Shown here piece after piece: positions 42,264 through 50,618 of a stretch of DNA of 64,000 nt. Source of the stretch: Methanofollis tationis (GTDB lineage: Archaea > Halobacteriota > Methanomicrobia > Methanomicrobiales > Methanofollaceae); NCBI RefSeq assembly GCF_013377755.1, contig NZ_JABXWR010000001.1, forward strand, positions 1,313,104 through 1,377,103, in the 5' to 3' direction. The notes below the pieces were generated by a model. It was not told where the DNA came from, made no database searches, and saw only the letters and a program-made list of their open reading frames with translations. Made by a program: the position numbers and the translations under genes. Positions within the stretch are counted from its first letter, which is position 1. Every line of letters starts with the position of its first letter.

Positions 42264-43388
42264 TCAGGGCTTTTCCATCGCCGCCATGAACCGGTCCCTG
42301 ATCGCCTCAGGGGAGAGGGGGATGTTTGGCACGGCGGCGTTTCCCGGCCTGATGATCACATGGATGAAGTTCGGGCCGCCCCCTGCTGCGGCCGCCATCG
42401 CCTCTTCGATGCCCTGCTGGTCTGATACCTTCCATGTCCTCGTAAATCCCGCGGCCCGCGCCATGATTTCAAGGTCGACCCCGGCGGCGGCGCAGGTGGG
42501 CTGGTTGCCGGTGGACCCGAAGGCCCCGTTGTCCAGGCAGACGACCGTGAGGTTCTCAGGCGCTTCGGCGGCGATCACCGGGAGAACGGCGCTGCCGAGG
42601 AGACTCCCGTCGCCGTCCAGCACCACGACACCCCGTCCTGTCCCGAGGGCGATCCCGAGGCCGACGGCCGATGCCTGGGTGTAGGAGCCGAGCATATAGA
42701 AGGCGAGCGGTCTGTCGCCGGCCGCATAGAGTTCCTTGCTCGGGACGCCGATGTTGGCGACGACGGCGTCATCCTCAAGGTGCGGGACGATCGCCTGGAT
42801 TGCGTCGTACCTCGCTATCGAGGGTTCAGGGATCTCGCGCCGGTAGGTGAGGGCCGAGGTCCTGGCCCGGCCGGGCCCCTCCCTGCAGCCTGCGGTGCAC
42901 TTCTCCCCCTCCCAGACCCGCGGCGAGATCAGGGCGATATGCGGCCTCCCGTGTGCAAAGGCGTCCTCGATCACCTCTTCTATCCGCCCGAGGTCCGCGG
43001 CATCCATAATCTCGGTGTGCCTGATATCGAGGGCGTCGAGCAGGGCGGGCAGGCGGCTGTTGAACGGGACCTGCGCCGGGATCTGCTCCCTGTACACCCC
43101 CCGCCAGCTCGCAAGGACCGGCAGGGGAAGACCGAAGGTGACCGAAAGGGACATGACGGCGTTGAGCATGTTCCCGAGGCCTGAACTCTGGATGACGACG
43201 ACCGGCCTGAGCCCTGCCAGGACGGCCCCGGCGGCGATGCCGACCCCGTCCTCCTCGCGGTTCAGCCCGACGGTGCGGATCCGCCCGGGGAGGAGGAAGC
43301 AGAGGTCGCCGGCCCGGTCGCAGGGGAGGGTGAGGGCGAGGTCGATCCCGGACGCCTTCAGCAGGTCGCATACGCGCTCTTCATGCAT
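42264..43388 (-). CDS. comDE: Sulfopyruvate decarboxylase, fused alpha and beta subunits
   Basis: Decarboxylates sulfopyruvate to sulfoacetaldehyde in coenzyme M synthesis, using thiamine diphosphate. 374 residues in one chain: the ComD-like part (1 to about 165, starting MHEERVCDLLKASGIDLALTLPCD) and the ComE-like part (about 185 to end) with the TPP/Mg motif GVVVLDGDGSLLG then NGAFGSTGNQ. Some methanogens encode the two halves separately. The ATG overlaps the end of the cysteate synthase gene by eight bases. Last gene of the six-gene operon. Confidence 0.93.
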   Translation of the reverse strand: MHEERVCDLLKASGIDLALTLPCDRAGDLCFLLPGRIRTVGLNREEDGVGIAAGAVLAGLRPVVVIQSSGLGNMLNAVMSLSVTFGLPLPVLASWRGVYREQIPAQVPFNSRLPALLDALDIRHTEIMDAADLGRIEEVIEDAFAHGRPHIALISPRVWEGEKCTAGCREGPGRARTSALTYRREIPEPSIARYDAIQAIVPHLEDDAVVANIGVPSKELYAAGDRPLAFYMLGSYTQASAVGLGIALGTGRGVVVLDGDGSLLGSAVLPVIAAEAPENLTVVCLDNGAFGSTGNQPTCAAAGVDLEIMARAAGFTRTWKVSDQQGIEEAMAAAAGGGPNFIHVIIRPGNAAVPNIPLSPEAIRDRFMAAMEKP

Positions 43389-44652
43389 GGCGCTTCACCC
43401 ACGAGAGAACGTCGGTGACGATATCGTCTGCCCCTGTTCCTGCGGCGATGTGAAAAGCGGGCCTGACGACGACTTGATCGTGGTCCTCGGCCGCCCGTTC
43501 GTAGCCGCCGCCGGTGATGTTGAGCAGGACGGTCGAATGGGGATCGATCTCCCCGGTTTCCACCGCCTGAATAAGGGCGGCGACCGCAACGGCGGCGGCC
43601 GGATCGAGATCGATCTCCTCTTCCTCGACAAACCTCTTTTCCGCGTCGCGGGCATCCCGGTTCTCCACCGCATACATCGCCCCACCGGTCGCCGTGAGGG
43701 CGTCGAAGACGCCGCCGCCCACCCCGTACGGCGGGTTCCGGTTGGTCAGCACATCAGCGTACACGGCAGCGATCGCCGTTCGCGCATCCCGCATGTCGGT
43801 CTCAGGGATGATCTCCCGCCGTCCTGCCCGCCACGCCCTGACCATCGGGATGAAGGGGGCGTTCTGGGCGAGGTGGAGGCGGGGGAGGGCGCTGCCGTAT
43901 CTCCCGTCGCCGATCAGCCGCATCGCCGCTTCCCATGCGGCAATTCCGCCGGTCCCGCTCCCGACCGCCTGAACATAATGATCGGGGATCTGCCCGATCG
44001 TCACGGCGGCGTCGAGCATCACCGTGCCCATCCCGTCCCTGCGGGCGACGTTTTTCGCCCCGCCCTCGGGGACGAGGCCGGGATGCGTGCAGAGATCGTT
44101 TGCAGCCGCGATGGCGTCGGAATAGTCGCCGTCCGCCGTGACCAGGCAGACTTTCTCCGTCTCTCTCGTCGTCCAGAGCCTCTCCGCGGCGGCCGACGGC
44201 ACCACCACCACGACCGGGATCCCGGTGACGGCGGCGGTCTGGCAGAAGGCCCGCCCGGTGTTTCCGGCCGAGGCGATGACGAGCGTCCCCCTCCCGGTCT
44301 CCTTCATCCGCACCACCGTCGGCAGGGCCTCGAGCTCCTTGAACGAGCAGGTCGCTATCTGTGCGTTCCGCTCTGGCCAGTAGCCGGAAAACCCGATCCA
44401 GAGGTTCTCCATCCCGAGGTCCCGGGCAAGCCCCTCCGAGCGGTAGGTGACCGGTCCGGCCGGCGAGGCGATTGTCCCCTCGACCGGAAGCCAGTCTGCA
44501 AAGCGGAATATGCCGGGTTCGTTTCTGAGGTCGAGGGTCCGCCTCCGGTAGACGGTGCGGACCAGGGCATTGCACCCGGCCGGGCAGGACAGGGTGTAGT
44601 GGTCTTCCATTCTCTGCCCGCAGTCCGGGCAGAGCAGGGTATAGGGTCGCAT
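43381..44652 (-). CDS. Cysteate synthase (PLP, threonine-synthase-like)
   Basis: Makes L-cysteate from O-phosphoserine and sulfite, the entry to coenzyme M in Methanosarcinales and Methanomicrobiales, which lack the phosphosulfolactate route. 423 residues. A zinc-ribbon-like N-terminus (CPDCG, then CPAGC) precedes the PLP fold; FKELEAL gives the probable Schiff-base Lys105, SAGNTGRAF and GSGTGG bind phosphate. Distinguished from threonine synthase by the neighbours and by the GYWPERNAQIATCSF context. Start ATG 44652 after GGAGAGATGAT. Transamination of cysteate must be done by an enzyme encoded elsewhere. Confidence 0.9.
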   Translation of the reverse strand: MRPYTLLCPDCGQRMEDHYTLSCPAGCNALVRTVYRRRTLDLRNEPGIFRFADWLPVEGTIASPAGPVTYRSEGLARDLGMENLWIGFSGYWPERNAQIATCSFKELEALPTVVRMKETGRGTLVIASAGNTGRAFCQTAAVTGIPVVVVVPSAAAERLWTTRETEKVCLVTADGDYSDAIAAANDLCTHPGLVPEGGAKNVARRDGMGTVMLDAAVTIGQIPDHYVQAVGSGTGGIAAWEAAMRLIGDGRYGSALPRLHLAQNAPFIPMVRAWRAGRREIIPETDMRDARTAIAAVYADVLTNRNPPYGVGGGVFDALTATGGAMYAVENRDARDAEKRFVEEEEIDLDPAAAVAVAALIQAVETGEIDPHSTVLLNITGGGYERAAEDHDQVVVRPAFHIAAGTGADDIVTDVLSWVKRHA

Positions 44653-44664
44653 ATCATCTCTCCA

Positions 44665-45891
44665 TCATGGTATCGGGAATCTCTGGTCCAGGATCCTCTC
44701 CCTGAGGTCTGCACAGAGTGCCTCGGCGCGGTTCCGGTCTGACTGGCGGAGGGTGATCGGGACCCTCACACCGTCAACGGTGATCCCGCCGAGGTCGGCC
44801 TCTACGGCCCCGCCGGTGCAGGACGAGGCGCAGGCGCCGCAGGAGACGCACAGGCCGGGATCGATCCCCTTCCCGGTCACAAAGGCCCCGGTCGGGCAGA
44901 CCGCCCCGGCCGCACAGTGCTCGCAGAAGGCGCAGGCGGCGATATCGTAGGCTACGTGACGGTCGGTGCCCTGCCATATCTGGCCGTAATCGACAAGGGC
45001 GAAGGGCCGGCGGTCGTTGATGTCGGCCACCGGCAACGGGATCCCCTCGTCGAGCACGGAGAGCGCATCGAGGGCCGCCCGGTCGAGGACCGGGATCGCC
45101 GTTGCGATCGCCGTGATGCACTCGGGCCCTGCCGAGGTGACGAACCCGCCGCAGTAACGGGAATCCATCTCCCTGATCTCGGCGAAGGCCATGATGTTCG
45201 GGCGTTCCACCGACGAACGCGTGCCCTCTCCCATCACGAAGCCGGGCGCGCCGTTCACGAGCACGCGGCTCCCGGGCCTGATGAACCGCAGGGCGGGATC
45301 GTTCTCGATCGGGTTGATCTCCCCGCAACCGCTGACCGAGGCCTCCCTGCAGGGACCAAGGAGCCCCCCGGTCGAGAAGATTGTCCTGACAACGGAGTGC
45401 TCCCGGTTCACGTAGGCGGTATAGTTCTTGAAGGCGCTCCTCGTGGTAAACAGCCGTGCGGCATTGCACTCGTCGATGGTGACCGTTCTTGCGTACGCTG
45501 CTCCACCGGCGGCGACCTCGACCTCTATCGCCTTTCCCGCAGCAAGATCGGCGAAAAGATGCCCCCCGCCATAGCGGGGCCCGGCCTGCGCCGTCCCGTA
45601 GACGATCAGGTCGACAAGGCCGAGCCGTTCGTTCGGGCAGGGGCCGGGAAACGCCGGGACCCCGTTCAGGCGCACTGATTCAGCGCGGGAAAAGACTCCT
45701 GGTTCGGTCACCGGGAGGGAGAAGATCGCCGCGGTGCCCGACATCACCCCGCAGGTGCCGCAGGTGACCACGTCCACATCCCCGGGCGTCAACCGCTCCC
45801 CCTCCCGGATCCGTCTCTTGAGGTCAGCGGCGGTGAGCACGACGGCGTCTCCGCCCCTGATCCGCTCCCCGATCTCCCTGACTGTCTTCAT
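44665..45891 (-). CDS. DUF39 (COG1900) protein fused to a two-cluster ferredoxin domain
   Basis: 408 residues. The DUF39 domain fills 1 to about 300 with conserved Cys in TCGTCGVMSG (44, 47), at 85 and in DECNAARLF (142). The C-terminus has two ferredoxin motifs, CAFCEHCAAGAVCP and CVSCGACASSCT. In Methanosarcina a DUF39 protein with a ferredoxin partner was genetically linked to making homocysteine from aspartate semialdehyde, that is, aldehyde to thiol. In this operon the matching reaction would be sulfoacetaldehyde to coenzyme M; that is inference. Overlaps the Fe-S gene before it by four bases and lies 12 bases before cysteate synthase. Confidence 0.85.
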   Translation of the reverse strand: MKTVREIGERIRGGDAVVLTAADLKRRIREGERLTPGDVDVVTCGTCGVMSGTAAIFSLPVTEPGVFSRAESVRLNGVPAFPGPCPNERLGLVDLIVYGTAQAGPRYGGGHLFADLAAGKAIEVEVAAGGAAYARTVTIDECNAARLFTTRSAFKNYTAYVNREHSVVRTIFSTGGLLGPCREASVSGCGEINPIENDPALRFIRPGSRVLVNGAPGFVMGEGTRSSVERPNIMAFAEIREMDSRYCGGFVTSAGPECITAIATAIPVLDRAALDALSVLDEGIPLPVADINDRRPFALVDYGQIWQGTDRHVAYDIAACAFCEHCAAGAVCPTGAFVTGKGIDPGLCVSCGACASSCTGGAVEADLGGITVDGVRVPITLRQSDRNRAEALCADLRERILDQRFPIP

Positions 45892-46490
45892 AGTCTGATA
45901 TCCTCCACCCGGATCAAGAGCCCTTCTGGGCGCTCGATCACCATATTGGTAACGCCGGTGTGGGTGAGGGCCATCATGCAGAACCCCGGGAGAAAACGCT
46001 GGCGCATCCCGAAGGTCGGGGGGCGGCGCACGGTCCGGGCAATCCCTTCAAAACCGATCATATGGTAGGCCTGGACGTCGTGACAGGTGGCGCCCCGCGA
46101 GAAGGCCGGGCCGACGACATGGGTCGTCAGGACGCCGGTCACCGGGTTGGCGTCGATCACCCTCAGGACGTGCTGGACCGGGCACCCCGCCCCCATCGGG
46201 CGCCCGAGCACGATCTCGCCCTCTGCGATCCCCCATCTCTCGACGAGGTCGGGGCGGAACGGCAGGACGATCTTCCGCGCCGAGGGCTCGCCAGGGACGG
46301 GATCGAGGACGAAGTCATAGGCGTTGCCGAGGATATCGCGATGGTCCTGTGCCGCCTGTTCACCGCCCATCTCCTGATAGAACGGGCAGTCAGGATACGA
46401 CCGCTCTCCTGATGCGACCATCTCCAGAAACGCCCGGCAGGTCTTTGCACCGCAGAGCCCGCAGTTCTTGCCGGGGGGATGCCAGGCCAT
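45888..46490 (-). CDS. Small Fe-S protein of the coenzyme M operon
   Basis: 200 residues. The N-terminus NCGLCGAKTCRAF (Cys10, 13, 18) with Cys35 in YPDCPF is the four-cysteine 4Fe-4S module known from corrinoid iron-sulfur proteins and RnfB-like proteins. The rest (for example IVLGRPMGAGCPVQHVL) is conserved-looking but I cannot assign it. No signal or membrane segment, so cytosolic electron transfer or sulfur handling is likely. It starts directly after the GTPase stop and overlaps the DUF39 gene by four bases. Confidence 0.78.
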   Translation of the reverse strand: MAWHPPGKNCGLCGAKTCRAFLEMVASGERSYPDCPFYQEMGGEQAAQDHRDILGNAYDFVLDPVPGEPSARKIVLPFRPDLVERWGIAEGEIVLGRPMGAGCPVQHVLRVIDANPVTGVLTTHVVGPAFSRGATCHDVQAYHMIGFEGIARTVRRPPTFGMRQRFLPGFCMMALTHTGVTNMVIERPEGLLIRVEDIRL

Positions 46491-47198
46491 TCACTCCCCC
46501 CTGAAGATCCAGTCGGCGCCGTCGAGTTTCCTGACGACGCCGAAGTGGCGCTGCCACCCGATCTCCTTCTTCCCGACGCAGATCGTGCAGACTCCAAGAG
46601 GCGGGACGCCGCGGACCTCGATCGTATCTTCGTCCTCGATATCCCCGGTCTCCTCGATCCGGCGAATGAGATAGCGCATGCCGGTGCCCTGGAGGGCGTT
46701 TGTCTCGACGATCTCGATCCCCGGCGCCACTTCAAGGATACGCTCGCGGAAGACCTCCTTTTCGGCCTGCGAGACCAGGTCGATCCTGGTGACCACCGCC
46801 ACGTCGGCGAGGGCGATCATCGGGCCCATCTTGAGGGGGGCGTGCGTGCCCGAGACCGCACTGATGACGACGATTCCGAGGGACTGCGTGAGGTAGGGCG
46901 AGCAGCGGAGGCAGAGCCCGGCCGACTCGACGATCAGGATATCGGCGCCCTCGCCGGCGGCCCAGGCGATCGCGTCCCGCATCACCATGATGCCTGCATG
47001 GTCGGGGCAGAGGTCGCCTGAATAGACCTTCCGCGCCGGGATGCCGAACTCCTTCCTGAGTTCCTCGTCCTCGAAGGCGCGCACGACATCGATCTTCAGG
47101 TAGGCGATCGCCGCCGTCGCCTGAAGGTTGCGGACGATCTGCCTGACGACCGCCGTCTTGCCCGCCGAGGGGGGACCGGCGATGACGATCAGCTTCAT
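46491..47198 (-). CDS. HypB/CobW-like P-loop GTPase of the coenzyme M operon
   Basis: 235 residues from ATG 47198, which overlaps the ABC gene stop (ATGA); the frame is open 56 codons further but only as antiphase of that gene. Walker A is IAGPPSAGKTAVV (GPPSAGKT, residues 8-15), Walker B-like LIVESAGLCLRC, base-specificity region VVTRIDLVSQAEK. Cys pairs occur in LCLRC and in a C-terminal VCTICVGKKE. Relatives insert metals or act as maturation factors. Here it may load metal or an Fe-S cluster onto an operon partner; untested. Confidence 0.8.
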   Translation of the reverse strand: MKLIVIAGPPSAGKTAVVRQIVRNLQATAAIAYLKIDVVRAFEDEELRKEFGIPARKVYSGDLCPDHAGIMVMRDAIAWAAGEGADILIVESAGLCLRCSPYLTQSLGIVVISAVSGTHAPLKMGPMIALADVAVVTRIDLVSQAEKEVFRERILEVAPGIEIVETNALQGTGMRYLIRRIEETGDIEDEDTIEVRGVPPLGVCTICVGKKEIGWQRHFGVVRKLDGADWIFRGE

Positions 47199-47974
47199 GA
47201 GGCGAATGCGGCTTCGGTGATCGACTCGCCGGCGCGGATCCGCTCTCTCAGGGCAGAGAGGATCCCGTCCATTTTTCTGATGGCGGCAAGGGCCTTTTCC
47301 TCCTCTCCGTCGCGCTCGATGATCTTTGCCACGGTGCCGTTGCGCATCACGATCCGCCGGTCGCACATCAGGGAGACGAGAGGGTCGTGCGTGACGAAGA
47401 TGACCGCTTTTCCGTATGCCCTGAGCGTCTCGATCACCCGGTGCTTGAAGATACCGGCGTTCTCGACCTCGTCCAGGATGATGATCGGGGTGTTGCCGAT
47501 CGTGATGGCGTCGGCAACCATCAGCGAACGCGTCTGGCCGCCCGAGAGCGCGGTCATCCGTGCACCGGCGGTGATCTCTTCGCCGGTGAACTCGTTTGCG
47601 AGGGCGATCGTCTCGGCGACGATCCCCTCCCGCTCAATCCGTCTCGACCGCACATGCATCGAGAGGAACTCCTGCACCGAGAGATCCGCGAGGCACTTCG
47701 TATTCTGGGTGATCAGGGCGACCGGTTTTTTTGATGGATCTCGCACAAGGTCCTCGGGTGGCATCCCCCCGTTGACCAGCACGGTCCTGCCGGTGGCCGT
47801 GTCCTCCCTGGCAAAGATCTCGATGTCGCCGATAAGAGCGCTCTTGCCTGATCCGGTGGGGCCGACGATGGAGAGCGTTTCACCGGGTCTGATCACGATC
47901 CGATCGAAGGTCTCCTGCATGCCGTTCTTGTCCCTCCCCGGGAGAACGGTGATCTCGGTGATCTCCGGGTACAT
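47195..47974 (-). CDS. Soluble ABC-type ATPase of the coenzyme M operon
   Basis: 259 residues, one ABC domain: Walker A GPTGSGKS (38-45), signature ALSGGQTRSLMVADA, Walker B IIILDEVENAG, His switch VTHDP. The Walker B glutamate is present, so hydrolysis is likely. No permease or binding protein is encoded nearby, which argues for a soluble role like SufC or the methyl-reductase activation ATPase AtwA rather than transport. First gene of the operon; divergent from the ADP-ribosylglycohydrolase gene across about 180 bases. Confidence 0.82.
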   Translation of the reverse strand: MYPEITEITVLPGRDKNGMQETFDRIVIRPGETLSIVGPTGSGKSALIGDIEIFAREDTATGRTVLVNGGMPPEDLVRDPSKKPVALITQNTKCLADLSVQEFLSMHVRSRRIEREGIVAETIALANEFTGEEITAGARMTALSGGQTRSLMVADAITIGNTPIIILDEVENAGIFKHRVIETLRAYGKAVIFVTHDPLVSLMCDRRIVMRNGTVAKIIERDGEEEKALAAIRKMDGILSALRERIRAGESITEAAFAS

Positions 47975-48154
47975 GCACGCGGATGCGTGCCCTCTGCAGA
48001 TAAGTGTATCTTTTTGTCATATTTTTACGATACATTTGTGCTTAGTATTCACTATTATTGGACAAAAAGGGGAATTGAATCTCAAATTATGTATGGTGGT
48101 TTCCCTCCCGGTTTTTCGAAGGGCTTATCTTCTCCTCCACTCCATACGGGATTA

Positions 48155-49066
48155 ATGCTGGACCGCTTCAGGGGCTGCATGCTCGGGGCCGCTATCGGCG
48201 ACGCACTCGGCATGCCGGGAGAGAGTGCGGCGATGAACCTCTCCCACATGTACCAGGGCTATCGCCGGGCCTGGAAATGGCATCCGAACGCCCGCCTGGA
48301 GCCCGGACAGTACACCGACGACACCCAGATCATGCTCCTGGTCGCAGAACTCCTCGCCGCCGGAGAATATTCGGAGGAGCGTTATGCCGCCGATCTGGCG
48401 AGGCTCTGCATGGAGGACGACCTCCGCTTCCCGGACGGCTCGGTGATGTCGGCCTGCGAACATCTCCTCACCTGCGGGATCGAAAAAAGCGGCGTCAGCT
48501 CCGACACCTCGGGGTGCATCCCCCTTGCCGTGCCGTTCGCCCTCCGGTACAGCGACCCGGTGGAGCGCTCCGGCCGCCTGGTGAAGGCCTGCTCGGTCAC
48601 GCACACGAACCCGGTCGCCCACGCCGGGGCGGTGACAGTGGCCTCCCTCCTCGCCGGCGCCGTCCACGGCGAACGGGAACCTTTCGCCGCGGCGGTGCGC
48701 TGTGCGGCGGCCGAGGACCCCGAACTCGGGAGGCGGATCGGTCGTGCTCTCGGGCTCGAACAGGAGGGGATCAGCCTTGAAGGCGCCCTTCCCTCCATCG
48801 GGAGCGATGTCTCCATTTACCAGACCGTTCCGATTGCCTTTTTCCTGATGGGGCGGTACAGCGACCCTGCAAACCTCCTGTACGTGGCGGCGAACATCGG
48901 CGGGAACACCGACACGATCGCCTTCATCTGCGGGGCCTATATCGGTGCGAAATTCGGCGTGAGCGCGCTCCCTCCCGACCTGCTCGCAGGGCTTGAGAAC
49001 AGGGAGGGGATCGATCGCCTGGCCGGCCTGCTCTTCGACGCCGCATCGCATCCCGTACCTGCCTGA
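48155..49066 (+). CDS. ADP-ribosylglycohydrolase family protein
   Basis: 303 residues, all-helical DraG/ARH type. Metal-binding elements are GDALGMPGE near the start, YTDDTQIML at about residues 50-58, and NIGGNTDTIAFICGAYIGA near 255-273. In most family members the last reads GGDTDT; here Asn replaces the first Asp, which could weaken one magnesium ligand. I start at ATG 48155 (MLDRFRGCMLGAAIG), typical for the family, although the frame is open 56 codons upstream and no clear Shine-Dalgarno is seen. Target of de-ADP-ribosylation unknown. Confidence 0.88.
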   Translation: MLDRFRGCMLGAAIGDALGMPGESAAMNLSHMYQGYRRAWKWHPNARLEPGQYTDDTQIMLLVAELLAAGEYSEERYAADLARLCMEDDLRFPDGSVMSACEHLLTCGIEKSGVSSDTSGCIPLAVPFALRYSDPVERSGRLVKACSVTHTNPVAHAGAVTVASLLAGAVHGEREPFAAAVRCAAAEDPELGRRIGRALGLEQEGISLEGALPSIGSDVSIYQTVPIAFFLMGRYSDPANLLYVAANIGGNTDTIAFICGAYIGAKFGVSALPPDLLAGLENREGIDRLAGLLFDAASHPVPA

Positions 49067-49126
49067 GGTGGGTCTTCCCCCCCCGACCGGCAAAGCATTA
49101 AGTTTTTTCTCCGGTATATCTCCTGT

Positions 49127-50113
49127 ATGGATGTCGCAATCGTTGGGGCGTCGGGCTATGCCGGCGGTGAACTGATCCGCCTCCTCCAGACTCATTCTGA
49201 GGCTGAAGTGGTCACGGCGACCTCGCGTGCACTGGAGGGCCGTCCCGTCTCCTCCCAGCACCCGCACCTGCGGGGCTATACCGATCTCGCCTTCTCAAAC
49301 CCCGCGCCCGGGGATATCGACGCTGACTTCGTCTTTCTGGCGGTTCCGCACACGGCCGCAATGAACTACGCCGGCGCTCTCCTTGAGGGTGGGGCGCGGG
49401 TCGTCGACCTCTCGGCTGACTACCGGCTGCCAAAGGCGACCTTCGAGGCCGTCTACGGCGTCCCCCACACCGACTACTTCGAGGCGCCGTACGGCATCCC
49501 CGAGCTCCGCCGCGACGCGGTGCGTGGGACCCGTTTTGTCTCGAATCCCGGGTGTTTCCCTACGGGTGCGATCCTTGCGGCCGCGCCGCTCGCCAGGCAG
49601 GCGGCCTACGTGATCTACGACTCCAAGACCGGTGTCTCGGGCGCGGGAGACAACCCCTCGGCGACCACCCATTACCCGAACGTGGCCGACGGCGTGAACG
49701 CCTACAAATGGACGACGCACCGGCACCTCGCCGAGATGAAGCAGGAGCTCGCAGCCCTGGGATCGACGGCGCACTGCTTCTTCACGCCGCACCTTGTCCC
49801 GGTGAACCGCGGGATCCTGACGACGGCGCACATCATCCTGAAAGAGCCGATGGGGCAGGAAGAGGTGGAGGCGCTCTACCGCCGCTTCTATCAGGGCGAG
49901 TACTTCGTCCGCCTCCAGAAGCCCACGCTTTCCGCGGTGCGGGGGAGCAACTTCTGCGACATCGGGGTGGAGAGTGAGGGCGAACGGGTCGTCGTCGTCT
50001 CGGCGATCGACAACCTGGTCAAGGGCGCTGCAGGACAGGCGATCCAGAATATGAACATCATGTGCGGCTATACCGAAAATGACGGGCTGAAAGTGCCCCC
50101 GTGCCTCCCGTAA
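49127..50113 (+). CDS. argC: N-acetyl-gamma-glutamyl-phosphate reductase
   Basis: NADPH reduction of N-acetylglutamyl phosphate to the semialdehyde, third step of arginine synthesis. 328 residues. Starts [20 protein letters not shown] with the dinucleotide loop; the catalytic Cys is 143 in SNPGCFPTG; the late HLVPVNRGI region and the C-terminal [16 protein letters not shown] are intact. First gene of the argC-CBS-argJ-argB cluster, 13 bases before the CBS gene. Confidence 0.96.
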   Translation: MDVAIVGASGYAGGELIRLLQTHSEAEVVTATSRALEGRPVSSQHPHLRGYTDLAFSNPAPGDIDADFVFLAVPHTAAMNYAGALLEGGARVVDLSADYRLPKATFEAVYGVPHTDYFEAPYGIPELRRDAVRGTRFVSNPGCFPTGAILAAAPLARQAAYVIYDSKTGVSGAGDNPSATTHYPNVADGVNAYKWTTHRHLAEMKQELAALGSTAHCFFTPHLVPVNRGILTTAHIILKEPMGQEEVEALYRRFYQGEYFVRLQKPTLSAVRGSNFCDIGVESEGERVVVVSAIDNLVKGAAGQAIQNMNIMCGYTENDGLKVPPCLP

Positions 50114-50126
50114 GGAGATGAATTAG

Positions 50127-50618
50127 ATGAAAGTGCGTGAAATCATGACTGTAGACCCGGTCACCGTCTCGCCCGAGGACACGGTGCGCCGGGCGGCGTC
50201 GCTCCTGCGGCGGCACAATGTGAGCGGACTCCCTGTCGTCGATGAGAACGGGGTGGTCGGTATGGTCACCGAGGCCGATATCCTCGCCCTGCTCAAGACC
50301 GGCGATCTCTCCAGCGATCTCTGGCTCCCCTCCCCCCTGGAGTTCATCGAGGTGCCGATCCGGGAGGCGATCAACTGGGAGAAGACGAGGGCGGCGCTCT
50401 CAGATGTCGGCGAGGTGAAGGTGCGGAGGGTGATGACGATGCCGGCGATCGTCATCTCCCCTGAGGAGGAGATCGACCGTGCGGCGGCCTTGATGCTGAA
50501 GGAGGGCGTCGCCCGCCTCCCAGTCGTCGAAAAAGGCCGCCTTGTCGGGATCGTCGCCCGCCGGGACATCGTGCAGGGTCTCGGCGCCTCGTTCTCAGAG
50601 GAAGGTGGGGCGGAATGA
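50127..50618 (+). CDS. CBS-domain pair protein in the arginine cluster
   Basis: 163 residues made of two CBS motifs: MKVREIMTVDPVTVSPEDTV with GLPVVDENGVVGMVTEADIL, and VRRVMTMPAIVISPEEEI with RLPVVEKGRLVGIVARRDIV. A loop of about 35 residues joins the pair. No other domain. Such proteins bind adenosine nucleotides and often regulate partners. It sits between argC and argJ and overlaps the argJ ATG by four bases, so it is made with the pathway and may sense energy state for it. That link is inferred from position only. Confidence 0.92.
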   Translation: MKVREIMTVDPVTVSPEDTVRRAASLLRRHNVSGLPVVDENGVVGMVTEADILALLKTGDLSSDLWLPSPLEFIEVPIREAINWEKTRAALSDVGEVKVRRVMTMPAIVISPEEEIDRAAALMLKEGVARLPVVEKGRLVGIVARRDIVQGLGASFSEEGGAE

